Source: VMCP01 sp964415065 (GTDB lineage Bacteria; Bacteroidota; Bacteroidia; NS11-12g; UBA955). From it: DNA of 39,657 bases. The position numbers and the translations under genes were made by a program. Shown here in pieces: positions 25,152 through 32,596 of this stretch. Positions within the stretch are counted from its first letter, which is position 1. The number at the start of each line of letters is the position of its first letter. The stretch spans positions 1 to 39,657 of the forward strand of contig CAYPYX010000018.1 of assembly GCA_964415065.1 (NCBI GenBank). The letters are read 5' to 3'. The notes under the pieces are model-generated. The model saw only the letters and a program-made list of their open reading frames with translations. It made no database searches and was not told the origin of the DNA.

Positions 25152-25784
25152 TTAAACCAATTCTAAAAATCGATACGTTCTCTCTGAGATGGGAGAACTC
25201 GATTGAATTTCAATCTTGATGACGGGTAAGGAATCCAATACGTCTAGACCCATTTCGGCCCATTCAATTAGCCAAATGTCGCTTCCTTCATGCAGCTCTT
25301 CTTCTATTCCCGCATCATATAGTTCATCGACTGATTCAATGCGATACCAATCGCTGTGATGAACCCGCTTGTATTTTGGAATATTGATTGGTTCATTCAA
25401 ACCCTGTTCGTTTCTAGGCAAACCCTTCTTATTGAATTCAGTTTGCAGGTTATTTGGGGATGGATTTCCGGTTAAATTACTTTTGTTACTCTCGGAATCC
25501 AATTTATTATTGTTAGAGGAATCTACCTTATTATCTTTAAAAATAACCTCCGAACCTTCTAAATCATAGGTGTTTACCAAGCCATAGGTGGGACTTCCTA
25601 CTATTCCGCTATAACCCAATTCACGTACCAAACCACGAATTAAGGTTGTTTTGCCCGCTCCTAAGTCCCCCGAAAACCAAAAAATGCGCATGGATCTTTC
25701 CGCAATTAATTGAGTAATTGCATGTATTACTTCCGTTAAATTAGACTCCAGAGCAGTCAATGTAAAAAGTTCTTTTTCTTTCAT
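25152..25784 (-). CDS. tsaE: tRNA threonylcarbamoyladenosine biosynthesis ATPase TsaE with a large insertion
   Basis: 210 residues against a usual 135-160. Walker A is FSGDLGAGKTT (residues 37-47), the switch region is VGSPTYGLVNTYD (62-74), then H-x-D-x-Y-R at 143-148 (HSDWYR) and LIEWAE near the end, all canonical. Between residues about 76 and 137 is an insertion rich in Asn, Ser, Lys and Asp (25374-25559 in DNA) with no predicted fold. TsaE is the ATPase of the TsaB-TsaD-TsaE complex making t6A37 in tRNAs that read ANN codons. It lies downstream of porX on the same strand with a 118-base gap. All catalytic parts remain, so it is likely functional. Confidence 0.9.
   Translation of the reverse strand: MKEKELFTLTALESNLTEVIHAITQLIAERSMRIFWFSGDLGAGKTTLIRGLVRELGYSGIVGSPTYGLVNTYDLEGSEVIFKDNKVDSSNNNKLDSESNKSNLTGNPSPNNLQTEFNKKGLPRNEQGLNEPINIPKYKRVHHSDWYRIESVDELYDAGIEEELHEGSDIWLIEWAEMGLDVLDSLPVIKIEIQSSSPISERTYRFLELV
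25664..25675 (-). repeat. Two-mismatch copy of the TTTYGGGGGATG word
   Basis: Minus strand TTTCGGGGGACT overlaps the Walker A region of tsaE (Ser-Gly-Asp), so protein constraint could explain it. Confidence 0.35.
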
Positions 25785-25902
25785 AGGTGGTATGAAGCTG
25801 AGGTTGTTTCACCTACATTTGGATTTCAGTTGCAGTTGAATATGACACGTAAACATAAGTTCAAACTGAGGTTAAGTCAGAAAAAAATGAAGTAAATTAA
25901 AA

Positions 25903-27444
25903 TCACTTTTTGGGCGATAATACAATCAACGGACACATCATTTCTTCCAAACTGATTCCACCGTGCTGAAACGTGTTTTTGTAGTAATTCACATAGTAAT
26001 TGTAGTTGTTGGGATAAGCGAAGAAGTCGTTTTCTTTGGCAAATACAAACACACTACTTAAATGTTGCAGCGGTAAAAAATGGGAGTGTGGTTTCTTTAC
26101 TTCGTACACTTCTTTGGCGTTGTAAGTCAAGTTTTTACCCTGTTTGTAACGAAGATTGGTATTAACGTTTTTATCTCCTACCACTTTAATGGCATCCTTC
26201 ACTCGGATACTGCCATGATCTGTGGTAATGATTATTTTACATGGTTTTTCAGCAATACGTTGCAAGGATTCCCACAGCGGTGAGTGTTTAAACCAAGTAG
26301 CAGTAACATTTCGGTAGGCAGCCTCATCTTCGGCTAATTCTCTCACAATGTTAACATCGGTTCTGGCATGGGAAAATGCATCCACAAAGTTGTAAACGAT
26401 AACATTCAATGGATTTTTACGCATGTTGGGGACTTGATCAACCAATTCTTTGGCGTTATTCAAATTCGTTACTTTCGTATAGGAGAATTTTATATCCCTG
26501 CGCAATCGTTTCAATTGCTCCTGTAAAAATTCCTTTTCATACATATTTTTTCCCCCTTCATCTTCATCGTTCGACCACATATTGGGGAAGGTTTTCTCGA
26601 TATCCAAAGGCAATAGTCCGCTAAAAATGGAATTTCGGCAATATTGAGTGGTAGTAGGCAATATGCTCATGTACATATCTTCCTGGTCGGTGCGGAAAAT
26701 CTCATTCAGCGTTTCAGAAATGGCTCTCCATTGATCAAAGCGAAGGTTGTCAAGTACCACTAAATACACAGGAATATCATCGTCGAGCAGAGGATTGACA
26801 GCGGTTCTGAACAAATTATGACTCATGAGCATTTCTTCATTTTTACCTTGAATAAAGGCTTCATAATTATTGGTTACATATTTGCAAAATGCTCTGTTGG
26901 CATCGGATTTTTGAGTTTCTAAAACTTCCCGCATTCCATCTTCGGTAAGCTCCATCTCCCAGTAAACCAATTTTTTATAGAGTTCTTTCCATTCTTCAAA
27001 GTTGAGTTTATCGGATACCGTCATACCAATTTGCATGAATTCTCGCTGATATCCTTGGGTGGATTTTTGATTGACTAATCGTTTTTCATCCAAGTTTTTC
27101 TTGATGGCCAACAAAATTTGATTGGGATTCACAGGCTTGATGAGGTAATCGGCAATCTTTGCACCAATGGCCTCCTCCATGATATGCTCCTCTTCGTTTT
27201 TAGTAATCATAATTACCGGCAGGTTGGGCTGATCTTGTTTGATTTGGGCAAGAGCATCCAGTCCTGAAATACCAGGCATATTCTCATCCAAAAACACCAA
27301 ATCAATGTGTGACTTCTTGATTTCTTCGATAGCATCGCGACCACTTTTCACGGTAGTAACCTGATATCCTTTCCCTTCCAAAAATAAAATATGGGGTTTC
27401 AATAAATCAATTTCATCGTCGGCCCAGAGAATATGTGCTAGCAT
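25903..27444 (-). CDS. porX: PorX-type response regulator with PglZ domain
   Basis: 513 residues from the ATG at 27444, where MLAHILWADDEIDLL gives the receiver's first strand and acidic pair (D9, D10). The frame continues upstream, but those 33 residues are not family-like. The receiver has phospho-acceptor D53 (LVFLDENMPG), T81 and K103 (YLIKPV). The PglZ domain, an alkaline-phosphatase-fold module, begins near residue 230: LVVLDNLRFDQWRAI, ILPTTTQYCRNSIFSGLLP, FVDAFSHART and ITTDHGSIRV contain the expected zinc ligands and Thr. In Porphyromonas gingivalis, PorX with sensor kinase PorY controls type IX secretion genes. No porY or secretion gene is nearby. Confidence 0.92.
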   Translation of the reverse strand: MLAHILWADDEIDLLKPHILFLEGKGYQVTTVKSGRDAIEEIKKSHIDLVFLDENMPGISGLDALAQIKQDQPNLPVIMITKNEEEHIMEEAIGAKIADYLIKPVNPNQILLAIKKNLDEKRLVNQKSTQGYQREFMQIGMTVSDKLNFEEWKELYKKLVYWEMELTEDGMREVLETQKSDANRAFCKYVTNNYEAFIQGKNEEMLMSHNLFRTAVNPLLDDDIPVYLVVLDNLRFDQWRAISETLNEIFRTDQEDMYMSILPTTTQYCRNSIFSGLLPLDIEKTFPNMWSNDEDEGGKNMYEKEFLQEQLKRLRRDIKFSYTKVTNLNNAKELVDQVPNMRKNPLNVIVYNFVDAFSHARTDVNIVRELAEDEAAYRNVTATWFKHSPLWESLQRIAEKPCKIIITTDHGSIRVKDAIKVVGDKNVNTNLRYKQGKNLTYNAKEVYEVKKPHSHFLPLQHLSSVFVFAKENDFFAYPNNYNYYVNYYKNTFQHGGISLEEMMCPLIVLSPKK

Positions 27445-27544
27445 GGTAGTATTAACGTATAAACTTCCACAAAATTCGTTCATTTTCCAAGTATTTTTTT
27501 GATTTTTGTCCGATAGATTGCTCCTTATGTAGCAAATTTGCACT

Positions 27545-28246
27545 ATGAGTTCCCATCACATCGTTCGCGACAACCAAGAACCGGCTTTAGTTATTGCCAA
27601 TGGTGAAGCCTGTTCCTTGGCATTGATGCACGAATTAATGGAATGGGCTCCCAAAGTTGTGGTGCTCGACGGTGCACTTCCCCGGGTATTGGAATTGGGT
27701 TTGAAAGTGGATGTTTGGCTGGGGGATTTTGATTCGGGTTTCGCCGCCAATATTCTGAATTCGGAAGAGCTCCTTGAATCGCCACAATTGCAACAAATTC
27801 AGCGCGTTCACACTCCTGATCAAGAATTTACGGATCTTCAAAAAGCGTTTCATTTTTTGTTGGGGGATGGTTTTACGGCGGTGAATGTAATATGGGCAAC
27901 CGGTCGCAGACAGGACCATCATTTGAATAATATTTTTACTTTGGCTCGATATTCAGATCGATTGACCATCAATTTTTTGGATGATTATGGCCGCGTGTTC
28001 GCATCCCCCAAAAAGTTCAAAAAATGGTATCCCCAGGGAACGAATATTTCGCTGATACCTTGCGGCAAAGCCGAAGGTGTGATTACCCAAAATTTGGTTT
28101 GGAATTTGAATTATGAAACCCTCGAATTACCGGAGAAAACCAGTAGTTCAAACCGAGTTTTGGACGATGGTTTTGTGGAAGTGTCGTTCGAAAAAGGACA
28201 TTTATTGATCATGGAATGTTGGGATAAAAGAGAATTTAACGTATGA
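27545..28246 (+). CDS. Thiamine pyrophosphokinase
   Basis: 233 residues. VVVLDGALPRVLELGLKVDVWLGDFDSG gives the N-terminal catalytic strand and the D-F-D metal-binding motif. HTPDQEFTDLQKAFHFL is the TDLxKA signature, and VIWATGRRQDHHLNNIF matches the G-x-x-G-G/R-R-x-D-H motif. The C-terminal thiamine-binding beta domain is recognisable (VITQNLVWNLN). It converts thiamine and ATP to thiamine pyrophosphate in the cytoplasm. The start has TTTG-CACT-ATG before it, like three minus-strand genes with the CAGY spacing. It overlaps the exonuclease gene by 4 bases (ATGA) and is divergent from porX by 100 bases. Confidence 0.88.
   Translation: MSSHHIVRDNQEPALVIANGEACSLALMHELMEWAPKVVVLDGALPRVLELGLKVDVWLGDFDSGFAANILNSEELLESPQLQQIQRVHTPDQEFTDLQKAFHFLLGDGFTAVNVIWATGRRQDHHLNNIFTLARYSDRLTINFLDDYGRVFASPKKFKKWYPQGTNISLIPCGKAEGVITQNLVWNLNYETLELPEKTSSSNRVLDDGFVEVSFEKGHLLIMECWDKREFNV
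27858..27869 (+). repeat. One-mismatch copy of the TTTYGGGGGATG word
   Basis: Reads TGTTGGGGGATG inside the thiamine pyrophosphokinase gene (Leu-Gly-Asp). Confidence 0.45.
28002..28013 (-). repeat. Exact copy of the TTTYGGGGGATG word (Y = T)
   Basis: Plus strand CATCCCCCAAAA in the thiamine pyrophosphokinase gene, encoding Ser-Pro-Lys. Confidence 0.7.
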
Positions 28247-29004
28247 AAATTATAACATATAATGTGAATGGAATTCGCAGTGCTTCTTCGAAAGGATTGC
28301 GGGAATATATAGCGGAATCTCAGGCCGATTTCGTGTGTTTTCAAGAGTTAAAAGCGCTTCCTGAGCAAATTGATGCTGCCGAATTCGAATCTTTAGGTTA
28401 TCAATGTTACTGGTTTTCTGCTCAAAAGAAAGGATACAGCGGTGTTGGAATCATCACCAGGCATGCTCCCGTGAATGTTGTAAATGGTTGTGGACATGAG
28501 CTTTACGATTCTGAAGGACGTGTGATGCGACTTGATTATTCTTGGGGAAGTGTTATTTCTGCATATTTTCCGAGTGGAACATCGGGCGATGAACGTCAAA
28601 ATGTTAAAATGGATTTTTTGAATCATTTTTTCGATCACATTCAGGATTTAAGAAAATCGATTACGAACTTGGTAGTTTGTGGCGATTACAATATTTGTCA
28701 CCAAGCCATAGACATTCACGATCCGGTGAGCAATAAAAACAGCACGGGATTTTTGCCAGAGGAGCGCGATTGGATGAGCAAATGGTTTGATTCTGGATTT
28801 ACAGATTCATTTCGAAGTTTGCATGAAGGGGAAGCACATAATTACACATGGTGGAGTTTTAGAGCCAATGCTCGAGCGAATAACAAGGGCTGGCGAATTG
28901 ATTATATCAGCGTTTCGGGTGATTTAAATATTGCCGATTCAGGAATTGATCCGAGCGCGAAGCACTCGGATCATTGTCCGTCGTGGGTGAAATTGGTGGT
29001 TTAA
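28243..29004 (+). CDS. xth: Exodeoxyribonuclease III (AP endonuclease family)
   Basis: 253 residues, family-typical. MKIITYNVNGIRSA has the first metal-site Asn, CFQELKA the metal-binding Glu, VCGDYNICHQAIDIHDP the Asp and Asn of the active site, and HSDHCP near the C-terminus the catalytic Asp-His pair. It removes 3' blocks and cuts at abasic sites in base-excision repair. It overlaps the thiamine pyrophosphokinase stop by 4 bases, so the two are translationally coupled. A 9-bp inverted repeat (28947-28955 with 28965-28973) falls over the DHC motif codons and may be chance. Confidence 0.96.
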   Translation: MKIITYNVNGIRSASSKGLREYIAESQADFVCFQELKALPEQIDAAEFESLGYQCYWFSAQKKGYSGVGIITRHAPVNVVNGCGHELYDSEGRVMRLDYSWGSVISAYFPSGTSGDERQNVKMDFLNHFFDHIQDLRKSITNLVVCGDYNICHQAIDIHDPVSNKNSTGFLPEERDWMSKWFDSGFTDSFRSLHEGEAHNYTWWSFRANARANNKGWRIDYISVSGDLNIADSGIDPSAKHSDHCPSWVKLVV

Positions 29005-29015
29005 TTGCGATACCC

Positions 29016-30125
29016 TTATTTCACAATATACTCCTCACGAATCGTGCCTTGAGGTGTAATAATCAACGCCTTGGTTTGATTGATTGTTTTGGTTACGGTT
29101 TGAACCGGTTGATTCAATCGGAAACGTATCTCCATGTTATAAACCATCTGTATTCCCGGAATTTTGGGAGATGGATTAATTACCGCATCAAATCCACGAG
29201 TTGAAATTTGATTGTGGAATAATGTGGATCTCTGTGGACGACCACCACCCATTTTTACCGAAGTCCCTCCCGATTCTGCCGATGTCTCCTCTTCCAATGC
29301 ACTCACCGCCAAAGGCTGGTAATGTACGTATTGATCTACTGGAAAATATTGGTTTTGACTTTCGTAAATTGTTTTGAAACAAGTATCTAGTTTGATGCCC
29401 GATTTGGCAAAATGCTTCATGCGCTCTCTCATAACTTCATCTGCTTTTGCACGCATTTTTTGAGTGGCAGTTTGTACCGAATCGTACAAGTATTCTACCT
29501 TGATCAAGTCATAAATTTCGCACTGCGCCGCCATCGTAAATAATCGATCCAATTGTTCGGGTTTGGTATAGCGAACGTGAATATTTTTCTGCATTTCAAA
29601 GCCTTTCGGCACTTCTGTATAGGTCTTGGAGAAAATTTTCTTTTCCTTCTCGAAAATAGGAACCAAAGCAATCATGTCGATGTAAAAATCCGTTGGTTTT
29701 ATCCCCAGTTCCTTGGAAAGTGAAACAAAACGGCGAATACGTTTTTCAATTAAACTGTCCAATTCCTGAATTTTCTTGCCGGCTTGATTCAAATGAAAAA
29801 TGGCATTGTAACCCGTGGGTTCAGCGTTGTTTAGAATACTGATCGACATTACCACCTCGTTTCCATTCATGTACGTAGCATTGGTATTGTTCACTTGCTG
29901 CATCACCGCATCGTATCCTTGACCACCTTGACTTATTTGATTTGCATCGTAGCGTTTTTTCTCTTTTCTACCTGAGTAATCACCCTGTGCAGCAGGCGCA
30001 GCCTGATAGGTGGCGTTCATTTTGAAGCGATTGTTGTCGTTGTAGGTGCCGTTGCCCGATACTTGAGCCAGAATGGGGGAGGCGAGCAGAGTCAATGTCC
30101 CCAGAAATAAATTGGATGTTTTCAT
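29016..30125 (-). CDS. Secreted SIMPL (DUF541)-like protein
   Basis: 369 residues with a signal peptide (1-20, TLLASPILAQ). A low-complexity linker with Asn, Ala and Gln follows (about 21-75). Residues about 85-255 resemble the SIMPL/DUF541 domain: VVMSISILNN, then NQAGKKIQELDSLIEKRIRRFVSLSKELGI, GFEMQKNIHVRYTKPEQLDRLF and AAQCEIYDLIKVEY, in the order of that family. The C-terminal part is not recognised. SIMPL proteins are periplasmic or outer-membrane linked and their biochemical role is unclear. Convergent with xth with 11 bases between the stops. An upstream gap of 159 bases holds an exact copy of the TTTYGGGGGATG word. Family assignment is moderate. Confidence 0.65.
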   Translation of the reverse strand: MKTSNLFLGTLTLLASPILAQVSGNGTYNDNNRFKMNATYQAAPAAQGDYSGRKEKKRYDANQISQGGQGYDAVMQQVNNTNATYMNGNEVVMSISILNNAEPTGYNAIFHLNQAGKKIQELDSLIEKRIRRFVSLSKELGIKPTDFYIDMIALVPIFEKEKKIFSKTYTEVPKGFEMQKNIHVRYTKPEQLDRLFTMAAQCEIYDLIKVEYLYDSVQTATQKMRAKADEVMRERMKHFAKSGIKLDTCFKTIYESQNQYFPVDQYVHYQPLAVSALEEETSAESGGTSVKMGGGRPQRSTLFHNQISTRGFDAVINPSPKIPGIQMVYNMEIRFRLNQPVQTVTKTINQTKALIITPQGTIREEYIVK

Positions 30126-30164
30126 GAAATTTGGTTAGTTCATTTAATTTTTTGTTAGGTTTCT

Positions 30165-30176
30165 TTTCGGGGGATG
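30165..30176 (+). repeat. Exact copy of the TTTYGGGGGATG word (intergenic)
   Basis: Reads TTTCGGGGGATG in the gap between purM and the SIMPL-like gene, 39 bases upstream of the latter's start codon. Confidence 0.75.
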
Positions 30177-30284
30177 CCAATACAGATCATCCAACCCAGA
30201 AGCCCACCTTAATACCACAACGAACAGAAAGGTAAATTTCTTTTATCGGATTTTTTCAATCGTTTGTGGCGAATTACCCTTAAA

Positions 30285-31451
30285 TCAATACTCCAAAGCA
30301 CCCCATGGACCTTGGATGCTGAGTTTTTTGCCAGAATGAGATTCCGTGCGACCAATAATCTGTGCTTCTATTCCAAATTCTTTTGAAATTTGAATCATTT
30401 CCTCTGCCGAAGCTGAATCAGTGTAAATCTCCAATCGATGTCCCATGTTAAACACCTGAAACATTTCTCTCCACGATGTCTGACTCTCCTGCTGAATCAA
30501 TTCAAACAAGGGAGGAATCGGCATCAAATTGTCTTTTATGATATGCACATCGTCTGCGAAATGCAACACCTTGGTTTGCCCGCCTCCAGAACAATGAATC
30601 ATCCCGAAAATGCTGTCCCTTCCCAAACGATCAAAAATCGCTTTCACAACAGGGGCATAGGTTCGGGTTGGCGACAATACCAATCTGCCCGCATCCACTG
30701 GGGTACCTTCCACAGAATCTGTCAATAATTTGGATCCACAATACACTACCTCGTTGGATAATTGTTGGTCGTAACTTTCGGGATACTTCTCGCGGTAAAT
30801 TTTATGGAAAACATCATGTCGAGCGCTGGTTAAACCATTACTTCCCATACCTCCGTTGTATTCTGATTCGTAGGTAGATTGTCCGTGGGATGCAAACCCT
30901 ACAATAACCTGTCCACCTGCAATACGAGCATTATCAATGATGTTTTTTCTGGGGGATTGAGCCACAAGTGTGGAATCAACAATAACGGTTCGTACCAAAT
31001 CGCCTACGTCGGCAGTTTCTCCACCTGTGGTATGAATTTCTACGCCGTATTTGGCCATTTCTTGACAAAACTCTTCCGTGCCTTGAATGATGGTGGCTAT
31101 GACTTCTCCTGGGATGAGATTTTTATTTCTGCCGATGGTACTTGAAAGTAAAAATGGACCTGTAACACCCGCACAAATCAAATCATCAGTGTTCATCACT
31201 ATAGCATCCTGAGCAATTCCCTTCCAAACAGAAATATCTCCCGTTTCTTTCCAATACAAATAGGCTAAACTACTTTTTGTACCTGCGCCATCTGCATGAA
31301 CAATGGTGCACCAGTCGGGATTCTGCGTCAAATAATCGGGGATGACTTTACAAAAAGCCTTGGGGAATAATCCCTTATCCAAGTTTTTGATGGCATTATG
31401 TACATCTTCTTTCTGGGAGGAAACCCCTCTTTGAGCGTATTTGTCCGACAT
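30285..31451 (-). CDS. purM: Phosphoribosylformylglycinamidine cyclo-ligase (AIR synthase)
   Basis: 388 residues, PurM length. VHADGAGTKSSLAYLYWKETGD is the ATP-binding signature with the conserved Asp-Gly-Xaa-Gly-Thr-Lys, AIVMNTDDLICAGV is the next motif, GGETADVGDLV marks the conserved GGET, and FASHGQSTYESEYNGGMGSNGLTSAR is close to the usual GSxGxHSNGxSLVR position. The C-terminal domain (IFGMIHCSGGGQTKV) matches the family. It closes formylglycinamidine ribonucleotide to aminoimidazole ribonucleotide in purine synthesis. TAACTTTG-CAGT-ATG at the start implies a leaderless mRNA. Divergent from the heme-binding protein gene. Confidence 0.95.
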   Translation of the reverse strand: MSDKYAQRGVSSQKEDVHNAIKNLDKGLFPKAFCKVIPDYLTQNPDWCTIVHADGAGTKSSLAYLYWKETGDISVWKGIAQDAIVMNTDDLICAGVTGPFLLSSTIGRNKNLIPGEVIATIIQGTEEFCQEMAKYGVEIHTTGGETADVGDLVRTVIVDSTLVAQSPRKNIIDNARIAGGQVIVGFASHGQSTYESEYNGGMGSNGLTSARHDVFHKIYREKYPESYDQQLSNEVVYCGSKLLTDSVEGTPVDAGRLVLSPTRTYAPVVKAIFDRLGRDSIFGMIHCSGGGQTKVLHFADDVHIIKDNLMPIPPLFELIQQESQTSWREMFQVFNMGHRLEIYTDSASAEEMIQISKEFGIEAQIIGRTESHSGKKLSIQGPWGALEY

Positions 31452-31455
31452 ACTG

Positions 31456-31463
31456 CAAAGTTA
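31456..31463 (-). promoter_or_regulatory. -7 box TAACTTTG directly before purM
   Basis: TAACTTTG-CAGT-ATG on the minus strand, same layout as at the dehydrogenase and the phosphatase genes. Confidence 0.6.
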
Positions 31464-31548
31464 AACAAGAAAAAGTGGGAATCATTGGCGAAAATCGCAA
31501 AACTTCGATTTGGCGGAACTATATTTCGATGGTAATTTGCACCTAATT

Positions 31549-32025
31549 ATGACTCGGTTAAAGAAAATTGCATTGGGCGTTCTGGTGGTTTTTTTGGGGA
31601 TACAATTTATTCCATCCAAGAAAAACACAGCGCCTGAATTGGAAAAACATCCGTTGTTTGTAGATTATCCCACATCGCATACGGTAGAAAACACCATTCG
31701 TTTTGCTTGTGGTGATTGTCATTCAAACCATACTGAATATCCTTGGTATTCCAATATACAACCCGTTGGAATGTGGTTGGATCACCACGTGGAGGAGGGA
31801 AAGGAACATTTCAATATTGATGCTTGGAATGAATACAGTCCAAAACAACAAAAGCATAAAATTGAAGAGTGCGTGGAAGTAATTGAATCAGGTGAAATGC
31901 CCATGGAATCGTATGTTTGGATGCACCCTAAAGCGAACTTAACCGAAGTGCAAAAGAAAGAAATTAAACTGTGGGCAAAAGGATTGACCGATAGTTTATC
32001 TCGCCGTCATTCTTCCAAAATGTGA
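31549..32025 (+). CDS. Heme-binding domain protein (single CxxCH)
   Basis: 158 residues from the ATG at 31549. An in-frame ATG at 31510 would put 13 polar residues before the membrane helix. One N-terminal hydrophobic anchor (about 7-22) is followed by a periplasmic domain with C54-x2-C57-H58 (ACGDCHSNHTEYPWYSNIQPVGMWL), the signature of the Bacteroidota heme-binding (Haem_bd-like) family. Further His residues (HPLF, DHHVEEG) and a Met in SGEMPM could be axial ligands. It is likely a periplasmic c-type cytochrome that needs cytochrome c maturation. Partner and redox reaction are not known. It converges with the phosphatase gene with an overlap of 19 bases. Confidence 0.82.
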   Translation: MTRLKKIALGVLVVFLGIQFIPSKKNTAPELEKHPLFVDYPTSHTVENTIRFACGDCHSNHTEYPWYSNIQPVGMWLDHHVEEGKEHFNIDAWNEYSPKQQKHKIEECVEVIESGEMPMESYVWMHPKANLTEVQKKEIKLWAKGLTDSLSRRHSSKM

Positions 32026-32477
32026 TCAATCCAAACGTCGATATTGTTTTTGATGATGTGAAACACTTCCTCAAATCCATCTTCGCCACCATACCAAGGA
32101 TCTGGCACATTGGAGTTAGGCGCAGAAACGTCGAATTTTCGAAATAATTGCACTTTGTTCTTTTGATCATCGGTTTCGCAAAAACGCTGAACTTGAATTT
32201 GCACATCGGATGCCATCGTAATTAAATAGTCGAAATCCAATACGTCGCCGAACGTTAATTGTCGGCTAATTGAGGGTACTTCCACACCGTGTTGCAGAGC
32301 ATTTTTTCGGGTACGCTCATCGGCACGCTCACCGTTGTGAAATCCATTGGTACCGCAGGAATCTACCTCGAATAGATGTTCCAAATCACGTTCTTTTATG
32401 CGATGGATAAAAAGAGCTTCGGCTAATGGACTGCGACAGATGTTCCCCAAACAGATAAATAAAACGCGTTTTTTCAC
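32007..32477 (-). CDS. Low-molecular-weight protein tyrosine phosphatase
   Basis: 156 residues starting with GTG at 32477. C9-x5-R15-S16 (CLGNICRSP) is the phosphate-binding loop with the catalytic Cys and Arg, and DPWYGGEDGFEEV supplies the general-acid Asp of the family. It hydrolyses phosphotyrosine or, in some relatives, arsenate-type substrates. In bacteria such enzymes often control capsule kinases, but no kinase is adjacent. The start has TACTTTTG-CAGC-GTG, so it probably lacks a leader. Its 3' end overlaps the heme-binding gene by 19 bases. Confidence 0.93.
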   Translation of the reverse strand: MKKRVLFICLGNICRSPLAEALFIHRIKERDLEHLFEVDSCGTNGFHNGERADERTRKNALQHGVEVPSISRQLTFGDVLDFDYLITMASDVQIQVQRFCETDDQKNKVQLFRKFDVSAPNSNVPDPWYGGEDGFEEVFHIIKNNIDVWIDHILEE

Positions 32478-32481
32478 GCTG

Positions 32482-32489
32482 CAAAAGTA
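32482..32489 (-). promoter_or_regulatory. -7 box TACTTTTG directly before the phosphatase
   Basis: TACTTTTG-CAGC-GTG on the minus strand. The spacing and the CAGC are identical to those at the dehydrogenase gene. Confidence 0.55.
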
Positions 32490-32551
32490 TCTATTTTGTT
32501 GCTTGAAAATCGATGATTCGACGATTGATTTTTAGGATTCATACTTTTACT

Positions 32552-32559
32552 TATTTTTG
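32552..32559 (+). promoter_or_regulatory. -7 box TATTTTTG before the Asp-box protein
   Basis: TAnnTTTG match 37 bases before the ATG at 32597. Confidence 0.4.
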
Positions 32560-32596
32560 AAAAAAACCTACACATTTAACGATACACACTCTTATT

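Noticed and set aside
25664..25675. Word-like GTCCCCCGAAA in tsaE as an independent copy of the motif
   Set aside because: It has two mismatches to the 12-base word, and the Walker A residues Ser-Gly-Asp could force the sequence. Listed as a low-confidence site only.
27445..27543. N-terminal extension of porX to 27543
   Set aside because: The receiver domain starts at 27444 and the extension is not family-like and reaches the divergent gene's start.
28947..28973. 9-bp perfect inverted repeat inside the exonuclease III gene
   Set aside because: It falls over conserved active-site codons (S-D-H-C-P) and has no T-tract, so chance plus codon constraint is the simpler explanation.
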